Positions 16,955 to 26,058 of a stretch of DNA of 64,000 nucleotides are shown one piece after another. How positions within the stretch are numbered: the first letter of the stretch is position 1; each line of letters starts with the position of its first letter. Origin of the DNA: an uncultured Albidovulum sp. (GTDB lineage Bacteria > Pseudomonadota > Alphaproteobacteria > Rhodobacterales > Rhodobacteraceae); contig CAJYAD010000004.1 in assembly GCA_913064775.1 (NCBI GenBank), forward strand, positions 62,001 through 126,000, in the 5' to 3' direction. Both the position numbers and the translations under genes were made by a program. The notes under the pieces were generated by a model. The model had not been told where the DNA came from. It searched no databases and was given only the letters and a program-made list of their open reading frames with translations.

Positions 16955-18364
16955 CTAAAGGCCCCAGGCCGCGCATTTGCGGTCAATCGTCTTGCGCGAC
17001 ACGCCCAGCCGGCGCGCGGCCTCGGACCGGTTGCCGCCGGCGGCCTCCAGCGCGGTCAGGATGTGGCGGCGCTCGACACTGTCCAGCGGCTCGATCTCGG
17101 CGGCGACGGGGGGGCTGAGCGTCTCTAGCGGGAAGCGGTCGAAGATCAGCGCGCGTTCGATGAAATTCGACAATTCGCGGATGTTGCCGGGCCAGCCATG
17201 GCGCAGGATGGCGCCGCGCGCCGCCGGGGTGAAGGCCAGCGGGCGCAGGCGCAGCTGGGCCGAAAGCTCCTCCATGAACAACTCCGCCAAGTCGAGCACG
17301 TCATTGCCGCGCTGGCGCAGCGGCGGCATCTCGACATCGATCACGTTGATGCGAAAGAACAGATCCTCGCGGAAGCGGCCGGCGGCGACCTCAGCCGACA
17401 GGCTGCGCGAGGAGGCGAAGAGATAGCGCAGGTCGTAGGGCGCGGCCGCAGCGCGGTTTTCCAGCAAGCGCAGCAGCGCGGGCTGGGCGGCAGAGGGCAT
17501 CTCGGCGATCTCGTCGAAGAAGATCGTGCCGCCCCGGGCCGAGGCCAGAAGGCCCTCATCCCGGCCGCCGCCTGCGGTTCCGCCGCTCCCACCCCCGCCA
17601 GAACCGCCGCCGCTACCGCCCCCGCCAGAACCGCTGCCAGAACCGGGGGCCTTGCCGAACAGCTCTTCCTCCAGCAGCTCGGCCGGGATGGCGGCGCAGT
17701 TGATCGCCACGAAAGGCCGCCCGGCCCGGGACGAGAGCGCATGCAGATGCCGCGCCGCCACCTCCTTGCCGGTGCCGGAATCGCCCCGGATCAGCACCGG
17801 AGAGGGCATGTCCGCGACCCGTGCGAGCAGCGCGCGAAGCGCCTCGATCTGGGGCGAATTGCCGATCAGCCGGTCGCGCCGGGGCCGCCAGATGCCGTTG
17901 GCGCGCAGCTCATGGCGCAAAAGCGCGTTTTCCTGGCGCAGATGGGCGAATTCCAGACAACGCCGCACCGCGTTCAGCACCTGATTGGAGCGCACCGGTT
18001 TCAGCACGAAATCCGCCGCCCCCGCCCGCATCGCCTCGATCGCGGTGTCCAGATCGGCATAGGCGGTCAGCATGATCGTGTCGGCCAGGCCACCCTGACG
18101 GCGGCGCCCGGCGAGCCAGTCGATGCCGCTTTGCCCGGGCATCATGTTGTCGAGGATCACCACGTCGAAATGGTGTTCGGCCAGCCGCGCCTCGGCGGTG
18201 GCGGTGCTGTCGGCTTCGGCCACATGCCGGCAATGCGGCGCCAAGGTCTTGAGCAGGAAGTTCCGCATCCCCGGCTCGTCATCGACGACCAGAATCGCGG
18301 CACCGGCCAGCCGCGCGGTCAGCCCGCCGGCGTCGGCAGCCCCCTCGGCTTGCGCTTGTTCCAT
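16955..18364 (-). CDS. NtrC-type response regulator lacking GAFTGA
   Basis: About 469 residues starting at [10 protein letters not shown] behind a GGAGGG site. REC domain (about 22-140) with phosphoacceptor Asp72 (ILDNMMPG) and Lys in LKPVRS. AAA+ domain with Walker A GDSGTGKE (194-201), Walker [13 protein letters not shown] (278-289) and arginine region [10 protein letters not shown]. Fis-type HTH at the C-terminus ([17 protein letters not shown]). Where the sigma54-contacting GAFTGA loop should follow ELFG, there is a run of Gly and Ser with two Ala/Thr interruptions (about residues 240-267). By analogy with Rhodobacter capsulatus NtrC and with TyrR, this protein probably does not work with sigma54. 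It precedes the kinase gene in the same operon. Confidence 0.9.
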   Translation of the reverse strand: MEQAQAEGAADAGGLTARLAGAAILVVDDEPGMRNFLLKTLAPHCRHVAEADSTATAEARLAEHHFDVVILDNMMPGQSGIDWLAGRRRQGGLADTIMLTAYADLDTAIEAMRAGAADFVLKPVRSNQVLNAVRRCLEFAHLRQENALLRHELRANGIWRPRRDRLIGNSPQIEALRALLARVADMPSPVLIRGDSGTGKEVAARHLHALSSRAGRPFVAINCAAIPAELLEEELFGKAPGSGSGSGGGGSGGGSGGGGSGGTAGGGRDEGLLASARGGTIFFDEIAEMPSAAQPALLRLLENRAAAAPYDLRYLFASSRSLSAEVAAGRFREDLFFRINVIDVEMPPLRQRGNDVLDLAELFMEELSAQLRLRPLAFTPAARGAILRHGWPGNIRELSNFIERALIFDRFPLETLSPPVAAEIEPLDSVERRHILTALEAAGGNRSEAARRLGVSRKTIDRKCAAWGL

Positions 18365-18522
18365 CCGTCCCTCCGCCGGGTCTTGCCCCGGGTCGCGTCC
18401 GGGCTGTTCCCGGATCGCCGCACAGCCGGTCGGCTTGCGCGACCGTTTCCTGCCCTCTTGTCGCCGGGCGGGGAACGGCTTGGCAAGAACCAATTGACGA
18501 TGAAAGCCGCGGGGAAGGACCA

Positions 18523-18600
18523 ATGCGGGGCCGGGGCGGGGCCAACGCGGGGCCGGGGCGGGGCCGGGGCGGGGCCGGGGCGGGGCTATGGCGGGGCCGG
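18523..18600. repeat. GC tandem repeat (CGGGGC units)
   Basis: A run of GCGGGGCCGGGGCGGGGC-type units with interruptions (about 78 bp) lies between the Atm1-type gene and the regulator gene. It is non-coding and could form G-quadruplex or hairpin structures. The 18365-18656 gap contains no other evident feature; the promoter for the regulator operon should be in its 3' part. Confidence 0.7.
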
Positions 18601-18656
18601 ATCAAGAAGCCCGCAGGCGACGCGCCCCCGCCGCGACCCGGCGCCGCCCCCCGCGC

Positions 18657-20483
18657 TCAGGCGGCTTCTTCCTCGTCCTCTTCGGCGGACTGGCGCTGCC
18701 ACATCGCGGCGTAGCGGCCGTTGTGGGCCAGCAGCTCTTCGTGGCGGCCCTGTTCGACGATCTCGCCCTTCTCCAGCACGATGATCCGGTCGCTGTCGGC
18801 GATCGTCGACAGACGGTGGGCGATGGTCAGCACCGTGCGCCCCTCGCCGACCACATGCAGCGCGTCCTGGATGTCGCGCTCGGTCTGGGTGTCGAGCGCG
18901 CTGGTCGCCTCGTCCAGCAGCAGGATCGGCGGGTTCTTCAGGATCGTCCGGGCGATGCCCACGCGCTGCTTCTCGCCGCCCGACAGCTTCAGCCCGCGCT
19001 CTCCCACCGTGGTCTCGTAGCCGTCGGGCAGGCTGACGATGAAATCGTGGATACGGGCGGATTTCGCGGCGGCGACGATCTCGGCCTCGGTGGCGCCGGG
19101 GCGACCGTAGGCGATGTTGTAGCGCACCGTGTCATTGAACAGCACCGTGTCTTGCGGCACCACGCCGATCAGCTTGTGCAGGCTGTCCTGGGTGATATCG
19201 CGCACATCCTGGCCATCGATCCGCAGCGCGCCGCCGGTCACGTCATAGAAGCGAAACAACAGCCGCCCGATGGTCGACTTGCCGGCGCCCGAAGGCCCCA
19301 CGACCGCCACCTTCTGCCCCGGCTTCACCGTCAGCGTCAGGTTCTTCAGGATCGGCCGTGCCGCATCGTAGCCAAAGGCGACATGGTCGAATTCCACCTC
19401 TCCGCCGGTGACCCTCAGATCCGGCGCGCCGGGCTTGTCGGTCACTTCGGTGGGTTGTTCGAGCAGGTCGAACATCTCGCCCATGTCGGTCAGCGCCTGA
19501 CGGATCTCGCGGTAGACGGTGCCGAGGAAGCCCAGCGGCTGGGTGATCTGCATCATATAGGCGTTGACCATGACGAAATCGCCGACGCTCAGCTTGCCGG
19601 CCTGCACGCCCTGCGCCGCCATCACCATCACGATCACCAGCCCCGCGGTGATCAGGATCGACTGGCCGAAGTTCAGGAAGCTCAGCGATTGGCCGGTCTT
19701 GACCGCGGCGGTCTCATAGCCGGCCATGGCGGCGTCATAGCGCTGCGCCTCCAGCTTCTCGGCGCCGAAATACTTCACCGTCTCGAAGTTCAGCAGGCTG
19801 TCGATCGCCTTCTGGTTGGCGTCGGTATCCTGGGCGTTCATCTCGCGCCGGACCTGCACCCGCCATTCGGTCACCTTGAAGGTGAACGTGATGTAGAGCG
19901 TGATCGTCACCACCACGACCGCCGCGTACCAGACGTTGAACAGCGTCAGGAAGACCACCGTCACCATGACCAGTTCCAGCATCAATGGCCCGATCGAGAA
20001 CAGGGTGAAGCGCAGCAGGAAATCCACCCCCTTCACCCCGCGCTCGATGATCCGGCTCAGGCCGCCGGTCTTGCGGGTGATGTGGTAGCGCATCGACAGC
20101 CGGTGCATATGGGTGAAGGTTTCCAGCGCCAGCGCGCGCAGCGCCCGCTGGCCGACCTTGACGAAGACCGCGTCGCGCAATTCGCCAAAGCCCACATTGC
20201 CCAGCCGCGCCACGCCGTAAGCCACCGTCAGCCCGACCGCCCCAAGGCCCAGCGTCCAGCCATCCCCCTTGTGGGAATTGGCCAGCGCGTCGACCGCGCC
20301 CTTGTAGAAGAACGGGATGATCAAAGAGAACACCTTGGCCAGCACCAGCGCACTCAGCGCCAGCACCACGCGGCGCTTCACCCAGGCCTCGCCCTTGGGC
20401 CAGAGATAGGGGATGACCCGGCGGATCGTGCGCAGGCCATTCGCCCTCTCGCGGGCCTTCACGGAAGCTGTGGTCTCTGTCAT
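18657..20483 (-). CDS. ABC exporter of the Atm1/HMT family
   Basis: A 608-residue half-transporter with six N-terminal spans (about 35-330) and a C-terminal ATPase. Family marks are NFETVKYFGAEKLEAQRYD and the block AVKTGQSLSFLNFGQ, diagnostic of Atm1/ABCB7-type proteins. The ATPase shows Walker A GPSGAGKST, signature LSGGEKQRVGIARTIL and Walker B ILLLDEATSALD. Bacterial homologues export glutathione conjugates or persulfides and contribute to metal and redox homeostasis. It acts as a homodimer in the inner membrane. The C-terminus ends in an acidic tail (EEDEEEAA). The promoter is in the 145-nt gap to the LysM gene. Confidence 0.92.
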   Translation of the reverse strand: MTETTASVKARERANGLRTIRRVIPYLWPKGEAWVKRRVVLALSALVLAKVFSLIIPFFYKGAVDALANSHKGDGWTLGLGAVGLTVAYGVARLGNVGFGELRDAVFVKVGQRALRALALETFTHMHRLSMRYHITRKTGGLSRIIERGVKGVDFLLRFTLFSIGPLMLELVMVTVVFLTLFNVWYAAVVVVTITLYITFTFKVTEWRVQVRREMNAQDTDANQKAIDSLLNFETVKYFGAEKLEAQRYDAAMAGYETAAVKTGQSLSFLNFGQSILITAGLVIVMVMAAQGVQAGKLSVGDFVMVNAYMMQITQPLGFLGTVYREIRQALTDMGEMFDLLEQPTEVTDKPGAPDLRVTGGEVEFDHVAFGYDAARPILKNLTLTVKPGQKVAVVGPSGAGKSTIGRLLFRFYDVTGGALRIDGQDVRDITQDSLHKLIGVVPQDTVLFNDTVRYNIAYGRPGATEAEIVAAAKSARIHDFIVSLPDGYETTVGERGLKLSGGEKQRVGIARTILKNPPILLLDEATSALDTQTERDIQDALHVVGEGRTVLTIAHRLSTIADSDRIIVLEKGEIVEQGRHEELLAHNGRYAAMWQRQSAEEDEEEAA

Positions 20484-20628
20484 TCGTGATCCCTCGTGTT
20501 GCCCCCCACATAGGGCGGCAAGGGGGATTTGGCCAGAGCCGAGCAGGCGCCCGCGGGCGCGCCCGACCGCCCGACCGCCCGGTCACATGCGGGCGGGGGC
20601 CGCCCCCTGCGCGCGCCGTTCTGGCGCC

Positions 20629-21981
20629 TCAGGGCTTTGGCGGGACCGAGAACACCTGGCCGGGATAGATCAGGTTGGGGTCGCGGATCTGCCCCTTGTT
20701 GGCAGCGAAGACCTTCACATAGAGCAGCCCGTCGCCATAGCTGCGCTTGGCGATCCCCCACAGCGTATAGCCGGGCTGCACGGTGATGATCTCGGCCCGG
20801 ACCCCGGCGGACGATCCCCCCGCCCCGCCGGTCGCCGAGGGCGCGGCATTGCTGTCCGGCGCGGGGGCGGCATTGGCCAGCACCACCGGCGCCTCGCGCT
20901 TGAAGGGGGTCTCGAAGCGCGCGGTCACCTTGCCGCTGGCATCCAGCTGATCGGCGCGCAGCTTGTAGATCCCGGCGCCGATCCCGGTCAGCTCGGCCGA
21001 CCAGTTGCCATCGGCGGTCACCGGCGCCGTCGCGACCGACTTGTCATCCAGATAGATCCGCACCGTGTCGCCCTTGGTGCCGCGGCCCGACAGCTCGACC
21101 GCGCCGTCCTTGCCGTAGGAGATCGCCGAAATCTCGACCCCGTCCTTGGGCGCCGCACCGATGCCGCCGCCCGATTGCAGCACCTTGACCCCGTCGCGCC
21201 CGGCCAGCAGCACCGTGGGCACCTGCGGCCCGGCCCCGGACCCGGCGACCGGCGCCGAGGCTTCGGGCGTGGCTTGGGCCACCTGCGTGCCCTGCGCCCC
21301 CTGCCCCGCCGAGGGGCCCGAGGGCGCCGCAGCCACAGCTTCGGGCGCGGGCGGCGGCACCTGGGGTTCGGGCGTCGGCGCCAGGATCACATCCCCCGCC
21401 GAGGCCTGGGCCTTGCCGCCCTTGGCGGTGGCCTGCAGGCGCATCACCCGGGGCTTGTCGGACTCGGGCAGCGAGAAGATCGACACGAATTTCCCCTGGC
21501 TGTCGGCCGAGGTCGAGGCCACCTGCTTGCCGCCGACCTCGATCCCGACCTTGGCGCCGGGTGCGGCACGGCCGGCCACCAGCGCCTCGCCGTTGGGGCT
21601 GACGCGGACCACGTCGAAGGAGGGCGTGTCAGGGCCATGCGGCACCACCGGGGTTTTCGGCACTGCGGGGGAGGTGGCCGCGATCTGGGCATTGGGCTGG
21701 GCGGAGGATGGAGTGGTGGGCTGAGCAGTGGGCTGCGGCGCCGAGGCGGCATTCGACGCGGTCTCGCCCGGCGCCACGGGTTTCGCAGCCGGGGCTGTCG
21801 CGCCTTGCGTGCCCCCAGCTTGCGTGCCCTGCGTGCCGCTAGCGCCCTGATCCGTCACCAGGACCGGCAGCGGTTGACGGGTCGCATACCACGCCCCGCC
21901 CAGCACCGCGGCGGCCACCACCGCAACCCCGGACACCAGGGCGGCCTTGCCGCCCTTTCCCAGCTTGACCCAGCCTGCCAT
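20629..21981 (-). CDS. Membrane-anchored LysM-domain protein
   Basis: A 450-residue protein. It has an N-terminal membrane anchor ([19 protein letters not shown], about residues 15-33), a long low-complexity Ala/Pro/Thr/Gln region ([12 protein letters not shown]), then beta-rich modules of Ig/Big type ([37 protein letters not shown]). A C-terminal LysM (about 398-449: [20 protein letters not shown] ... [10 protein letters not shown]) binds peptidoglycan. It probably bridges inner membrane and cell wall; no catalytic domain is seen. A GGGGAG site precedes the ATG. Divergent from the LOG gene across about 100 nt. Confidence 0.88.
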   Translation of the reverse strand: MAGWVKLGKGGKAALVSGVAVVAAAVLGGAWYATRQPLPVLVTDQGASGTQGTQAGGTQGATAPAAKPVAPGETASNAASAPQPTAQPTTPSSAQPNAQIAATSPAVPKTPVVPHGPDTPSFDVVRVSPNGEALVAGRAAPGAKVGIEVGGKQVASTSADSQGKFVSIFSLPESDKPRVMRLQATAKGGKAQASAGDVILAPTPEPQVPPPAPEAVAAAPSGPSAGQGAQGTQVAQATPEASAPVAGSGAGPQVPTVLLAGRDGVKVLQSGGGIGAAPKDGVEISAISYGKDGAVELSGRGTKGDTVRIYLDDKSVATAPVTADGNWSAELTGIGAGIYKLRADQLDASGKVTARFETPFKREAPVVLANAAPAPDSNAAPSATGGAGGSSAGVRAEIITVQPGYTLWGIAKRSYGDGLLYVKVFAANKGQIRDPNLIYPGQVFSVPPKP

Positions 21982-22083
21982 CCCATCTCCCCGTTGCGGG
22001 GCGCCTTTTCCCGGGCCCGCGCTTGAGTGACCATAGCAACCCCGGTATCACGGGTCAAAGAAACCCTTTACGCGGAAAATCCC

Positions 22084-22641
22084 ATGACCCGTCCCACCCG
22101 CTCGATCTGTGTCTTCTGCGGCTCACGCAGCGGCGCCCGGCCCGCCTATGCCGCCCAGGCCCATGCCGTGGGCAGCCTGATCGCGGCCGAGAACTGGCGC
22201 CTCGTCTACGGCGCCGGCGATGTCGGGCTGATGGGCGAGGTGGCACATGCCGCCCAGGATGCGGGGGCCGAAACCTTCGGCGTCGTCCCCGTCCATCTGC
22301 TGGACATCGAGCGCGGCAAGCGCGACCTGACCACCTTCGTCGTCACCGAGGACATGCACGAGCGCAAGAAGGTGATGTTCATGAATTCCGACGCGGTGGT
22401 GGTGCTGCCGGGGGGGGCGGGATCGCTCGACGAATTCTTCGAGGTGCTGACCTGGCGCCAGCTGGGGCTGCACGCGAAACCGATCCTGCTGCTGGATACC
22501 GAGGGCTACTGGCAGCCGCTGATCGGGCTGATCGACCATGTCATCGCCGAGGGCTTCGCCGATGCCGGCATCCGCGATTACGTCACCGTCATCCCCGATA
22601 TCGCGGCGCTGGCAGCGGCCCTGCGCGCCGCCCTGTCCTGA
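22084..22641 (+). CDS. LOG-family protein (cytokinin riboside 5'-monophosphate phosphoribohydrolase-like)
   Basis: A 185-residue Rossmann-fold protein. It shows SICVFCGSRSG (about 6-16), YGAGDVGLMGEVA (about 40-52) and the catalytic LOG motif in the variant PGGAGSLDEFFE (about 106-117), where PGGxGTxxE is usual; the Thr is Ser here. Members hydrolyse nucleoside 5'-monophosphates to base plus ribose 5-phosphate. The start at 22084 is chosen for family agreement; the ribosome site is weak. Its 3' end overlaps the convergent RarD gene by 64 nt. Confidence 0.9.
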   Translation: MTRPTRSICVFCGSRSGARPAYAAQAHAVGSLIAAENWRLVYGAGDVGLMGEVAHAAQDAGAETFGVVPVHLLDIERGKRDLTTFVVTEDMHERKKVMFMNSDAVVVLPGGAGSLDEFFEVLTWRQLGLHAKPILLLDTEGYWQPLIGLIDHVIAEGFADAGIRDYVTVIPDIAALAAALRAALS

Positions 22642-23510
22642 CGCAGCGAGGCGGCGGAATAGATCGCCAGCGCCGCCCAGATCAGCGCGAAGGCGATCAT
22701 GTGCCAGCGGGTGAAGGGCTCGGAAAAGACCAGCGTCGCCACCAGGAATTGCAGCGTCGGATTGATGTATTGCAGCAGGCCCACCGTCGCCATGTTCACC
22801 CGCCGCGCGGCATAGGAAAACAGGATCAACGGCCCGCCCGTCAGGATGCCCGAAAAGGTCAGCAGCAGGGTCTGCTCCAGATCATGGCCAAAGACCGGCT
22901 GCGCCCCGCCGGGCCAGGCCCCCAGCCGCAGCCCGACCAGATAGGCCAGCGCCAGCGGCGACAGCATCACGACCTCGGCCGTCACCGATACCACCGGCCC
23001 CGCGTCGAGGCGTTTCTTGATCAGCCCGTAGATGCCGAAGCTCGCCGCCAGCGCGAGCGAGATCCACGGCGTCACCCCCAGCCCCAGCGCCAGCACCAGC
23101 ACGGCGGTCGCGGCCAGCCCCACGGCGACGGCCTGGGCCCGGCCGATGCGTTCGTGAAAGGCCAGCACGCCGATCAGCACGGCGACCAGCGGGAAGATGT
23201 AATAGCCCAGGCTGGCCTGCATGACATGGTTGATCTGCACCGAGAAGATGAACAGGAACCAATTGGCCGAAATCATCAGCGCCGCGAGCAGCGTGATCGC
23301 CGCCCGGCGCCCGCGCAACAGCCGCGACACCTGACCCAGACGGCCCTGAAAGGCCAGCACCACGCCAAAGAAGAGCGCCGACCAAATCGTGCGATGCGCC
23401 AGAATCTCGATCGCCGGCAAGCCGTCCAGAAGGTTGTAATACAGCGCCGACAGGCCCCAGACAGTGCAGGCGGCGATCATCGCCAGCACCCCTTTTCCCG
23501 CCTCGCTCAT
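22578..23510 (-). CDS. rarD: EamA/RarD-type drug/metabolite transporter
   Basis: A 310-residue, ten-span exporter. It begins MSEAGKGVLAMIAACTVWG, and has the RarD-like segments GLPAIEILAHRTIWS, SANWFLFIFSVQINHVMQAS (an N-W substrate-site region typical of RarD) and late GLLQYINPTLQFLVA. A GAGGGCAGG site precedes the start. Substrate unknown. The last 21 codons lie antisense to the LOG gene end, so the two genes converge without a spacer. Confidence 0.88.
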   Translation of the reverse strand: MSEAGKGVLAMIAACTVWGLSALYYNLLDGLPAIEILAHRTIWSALFFGVVLAFQGRLGQVSRLLRGRRAAITLLAALMISANWFLFIFSVQINHVMQASLGYYIFPLVAVLIGVLAFHERIGRAQAVAVGLAATAVLVLALGLGVTPWISLALAASFGIYGLIKKRLDAGPVVSVTAEVVMLSPLALAYLVGLRLGAWPGGAQPVFGHDLEQTLLLTFSGILTGGPLILFSYAARRVNMATVGLLQYINPTLQFLVATLVFSEPFTRWHMIAFALIWAALAIYSAASLRQDRAARRAAASAAISGMTVT

Positions 23511-23600
23511 CGCCTGCCCTCTTTGCTGCGCCGGCCTCCCTCTAGCCGGTTGCACGGCGAAGGGTAAGGGGGGCAAGGCGCCCCAAGTGGATTGCGAAGC

Positions 23601-23733
23601 CGGCGCCGGGGGTTTCATACCCCCGGACCCCCCGTGGGATATTTTCACCAGAAAGAACGCAACGAGCGCTCTTGGCTTTCACGGTTCCGGAAATAGCCGG
23701 AGGGGGGCGCGGGGGCCGCGCCCCCGCCGCCGG
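23601..23733. repeat. Interspersed C-rich palindromic repeat
   Basis: The copy has GCGCCGGGGGTTTCATA plus CCCCCGGACCCCCCGTGGGA, then an A/T-rich centre (TATTTTCACCAGAAAGAACG) and a terminal C/G block with a GGGGGCCGCGCCCCC palindrome. Same family as 7551-7680. It separates rarD from the VOC gene. Confidence 0.75.
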
Positions 23734-23774
23734 ATTTTCACCACCAGGCTTCGGTTCGGGGCCGCGGCGCGGCC

Positions 23775-24161
23775 TCAGGTGGCGGGGCGGTAGACGCCGC
23801 AGATCTTGTTGCCGTCGGGATCGCGGAAATAGCCCAGCCACAACCCGTGCGGGCGCTGACCCGGAGGGGTCTCGATCGAGGTGCCGCCATTGGCCACCGC
23901 CGCGTCATGCAGCGCCTGCAGCTGCTCGGGCGAGGAGCATTTGAACGCCACCGTGCCGCCGTTCGCCACCGTCGCCTCGGTTCCGTCGATCGGCTCGCTG
24001 ACCGAGAAGGTGCTGCCGTCGTGGCGATAGAACAGGCGCTGCTGTCCGGTGGCATTGGTGTTGCGCAGCGGCTCGCCCGCGCCAAGCACCGCAAGTACCG
24101 CGTCATAGAATTTCTTCGACCGCTCGATGTCGTTTGTGCCGATCATGATGTGATTGAACAC
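23775..24161 (-). CDS. VOC-family (glyoxalase/bleomycin-resistance fold) protein
   Basis: A 128-residue single-domain protein with the vicinal oxygen chelate pattern: N-terminal NHIMIGTNDIERSKKFYDAV, central LFYRHDGSTFSVSEP and C-terminal WLGYFRDPDGNKICGVY. Putative metal ligands are the N-terminal His and the late Glu/Cys region; the last module has Cys where many members have a metal-binding residue. GTG start with AAGGAA upstream. Function could be lyase, dioxygenase or binding protein; not resolvable. Confidence 0.85.
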   Translation of the reverse strand: MFNHIMIGTNDIERSKKFYDAVLAVLGAGEPLRNTNATGQQRLFYRHDGSTFSVSEPIDGTEATVANGGTVAFKCSSPEQLQALHDAAVANGGTSIETPPGQRPHGLWLGYFRDPDGNKICGVYRPAT

Positions 24162-24295
24162 TGCGTGTTTCCTTCAGCTTGCAAGGCGTCCTGCGCCGGA
24201 GCCGGACGCTATCCTTGGCCTTCGACCTCCGCAATCACCGGCCCGCACGCCCCGTACCGGCAGCGATCACGACCGCGTGCGCCCGAAGGCCCTGC

Positions 24296-24328
24296 ACAAA
24301 AACAGGGCCGGAGGTATCCCCCCGGCCC
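24296..24328 (-). terminator. Intrinsic terminator of sodB
   Basis: On the minus strand a GGGCCGG...CCGGCCC stem is followed by TGTTTTTGTG, a typical rho-independent signal, about 30 nt after the sodB stop. Confidence 0.8.
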
Positions 24329-24357
24329 GTTCCGTCAACAGTGATCTTGCCCGTGGG

Positions 24358-24957
24358 TCAGAGCCGCGAGGCGACGTTTTCCCAGTTCACCAGATTGTCG
24401 AGGAAGTTGGTCAGATACGCCGGGCGCTTGTTGCGGAAGTCGATGTAGTAGGAATGCTCCCACACGTCGCAGCCCAGCAGAGCGGTCTGGCCAAAGCACA
24501 GCGGGTTGACGCCGTTCTCGGTCTTGGTGACCTTCAGGCCGCCGTCGGCACCCTTCACCAGCCAGGCCCAGCCCGAGCCGAACTGGCCCGCACCGGCGGC
24601 CGAGAAGTCTTCCTTGAACTTCTGCACCGAGCCGAAGCTTTCGGTGATCGCCTTCTCCAGCTCACCCGGCATCGACTGGCTGCCCGGGCCCATCATTTCC
24701 CAGAATTGGGCGTGATTCCAATGCTGCGAGGCGTTGTTGAAGATGCCGTTCTGCGCCACGGCACCCTTCTGGTAGGTGCCCTTGACGATCTCTTCGACCG
24801 GTTTGCCTTCCCATTCGGTGCCCGCGATCAGCTTGTTGCCGTTGTCCACATAGGCCTTGTGGTGCAGGTCGTGATGGTATTCCAGCGTCTCCTTCGACAT
24901 GCCGAAGGCTGCGAGCGCATCATGGGCATAGGGAAGATCGGGGAGTTCGAAAGCCAT
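24358..24957 (-). CDS. sodB: Superoxide dismutase, Fe/Mn family (Fe-type)
   Basis: A 199-residue cytoplasmic enzyme converting superoxide to oxygen and peroxide. Metal ligands are His28 (EYHHDLHH), His83 (QHWNHAQFW), Asp165 and His169 (CDVWEHSYYIDF). The GQFGSGWAWLV block is family-typical. The Fe-type pattern (AAGAGQFGSG and length near 199) favours iron over manganese, though cambialistic use is possible. AAGGAG ribosome site; own promoter candidate and terminator, so probably monocistronic. Confidence 0.96.
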   Translation of the reverse strand: MAFELPDLPYAHDALAAFGMSKETLEYHHDLHHKAYVDNGNKLIAGTEWEGKPVEEIVKGTYQKGAVAQNGIFNNASQHWNHAQFWEMMGPGSQSMPGELEKAITESFGSVQKFKEDFSAAGAGQFGSGWAWLVKGADGGLKVTKTENGVNPLCFGQTALLGCDVWEHSYYIDFRNKRPAYLTNFLDNLVNWENVASRL

Positions 24958-25002
24958 GGCTTTCTCCTTTCGCGCGTGGGTCAGGGTTCAGGTCTTGTGG
25001 GG

Positions 25003-25031
25003 AATAAGAGCGCGGAACGAGGCCACGTCAA
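25003..25031 (-). promoter_or_regulatory. Candidate sodB promoter
   Basis: Minus strand TTGACG (25026-25031) and CTTATT (25003-25008) are separated by 17 nt, about 45 nt upstream of the sodB start. Confidence 0.45.
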
Positions 25032-25087
25032 GGGTCGATCGGTGGCAATAGGCGAAGCTTCGCGGGCAAAGCGGGTGGCGGCGGCGC

Positions 25088-25492
25088 TCAGGGCCTGCCC
25101 TGCGGCCAGCACTGTCCACGCGCCCGCAAGGCGGCGCCCGCATGCTGGCTGTGCACACTGATCTTCAATGCGCCGCCCTGCAAATGCGCGCTGTAGACCA
25201 GCGTCTGCGGCGCCTGTCCGGCGCGCTGCACGCCGCTCAGCCGCCAGCTCAGCCGCCAGCCGGTGCCGTCGCGCCGCAGCTCGGCCGTCACCGGCCCACC
25301 GGCATAGAAGCGGGTCAGCGGATCGGCCACCCGGGCGGTGCCACGATCCGGATCAAGGGTCAGTTGCAAAGGCCCCGCGATGGCGCCGCCGGGCGGCGCC
25401 TCGGTCAGCCCGCAGCGCAGGGTCAGCGGCGCGGCCCCCGCGGCGCCCGCGGCCCCTATCAGCCATGCAGCGGCCAGAACGGCACGGATCAC
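25088..25492 (-). CDS. Small secreted protein of unknown function
   Basis: 134 residues beginning with a signal peptide (MIRAVLAAAWLIGAAGAAGA-A). The mature part is beta-rich with two Cys (TLRCGLTEAPP near residue 27 and RARGQCWPQ near 127) that could form a disulfide. No family is recognised. It starts within the stop of soxG (ATGA overlap), so it is the last gene of the sox operon. Its role there is unknown. Confidence 0.7.
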   Translation of the reverse strand: MIRAVLAAAWLIGAAGAAGAAPLTLRCGLTEAPPGGAIAGPLQLTLDPDRGTARVADPLTRFYAGGPVTAELRRDGTGWRLSWRLSGVQRAGQAPQTLVYSAHLQGGALKISVHSQHAGAALRARGQCWPQGRP

Positions 25493-26058
25493 GCGAAGAC
25501 CCCGACCTCGCCCCCCGGCGCGGCGGCGGTCGAGAGCAGCCCCATCACATAGCCCGCGACCGAGCGGAAGGCGATCAGCGAGACCTCTGCCTCGCCGCTC
25601 ATCCAGATCGCGGCGGCGGTCTGGGCGGCACGGGTGCGGCGTATCTCGCCCGGGCCAAAGGCGGCGGGCGAAAGATCCACCGGGCAGAGCTTGGCCAGCA
25701 CCTCGCGCGCGCCGGCGCCCGAGACGGTGAAGACCGCGCGCGCATCCGAGACATCGACGACCAGCGCATGCACACCCGCCAGCGCCTCGGCAAGGCGGGC
25801 AACGGCTGCGGGCGCCTCAGCGTAGGGCAGGATCAATTGCAGCTCATCCGGCGACATCCATGCCACCGAACGCCCGCCTTCCGTCAGGATCGCGCGGCGT
25901 TCCGGCACGTCCATTCCCATGACATCTTTCAGCGCTTTTCCAATGGCTTGTGACGCGATGTTGCCACGCAGGGTGAGCATGCCGAGCGGGCCGATTTCGC
26001 GTACCTTGCAAAAGCCCTCATAGGCCGCGCCGCCAAGTGCCGAGACGGGTTCAGACAT
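25489..26058 (-). CDS. soxG: Sarcosine oxidase gamma subunit
   Basis: A 189-residue small subunit of heterotetrameric sarcosine oxidase. It has the GcvT-like features EIGPLGMLTLRGN, VAWMSPDELQLILP and VVDVSDARAVFTVSG seen in SoxG. It overlaps the soxA end by eight bases. It contributes to the folate-dependent half of the complex, which demethylates sarcosine to glycine. Confidence 0.9.
   Translation of the reverse strand: MSEPVSALGGAAYEGFCKVREIGPLGMLTLRGNIASQAIGKALKDVMGMDVPERRAILTEGGRSVAWMSPDELQLILPYAEAPAAVARLAEALAGVHALVVDVSDARAVFTVSGAGAREVLAKLCPVDLSPAAFGPGEIRRTRAAQTAAAIWMSGEAEVSLIAFRSVAGYVMGLLSTAAAPGGEVGVFA

Noticed and set aside
18523-18600. Coding sequence of a Gly/Ala-rich peptide.
   Set aside because: Tandem GC repeat without a start and ribosome site; non-coding repeat is the simpler reading.
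22023-23567. Plus-strand frame of about 514 codons over the LOG and RarD genes.
   Set aside because: It is out of frame with LOG and antisense to RarD. Both real genes have family motifs.
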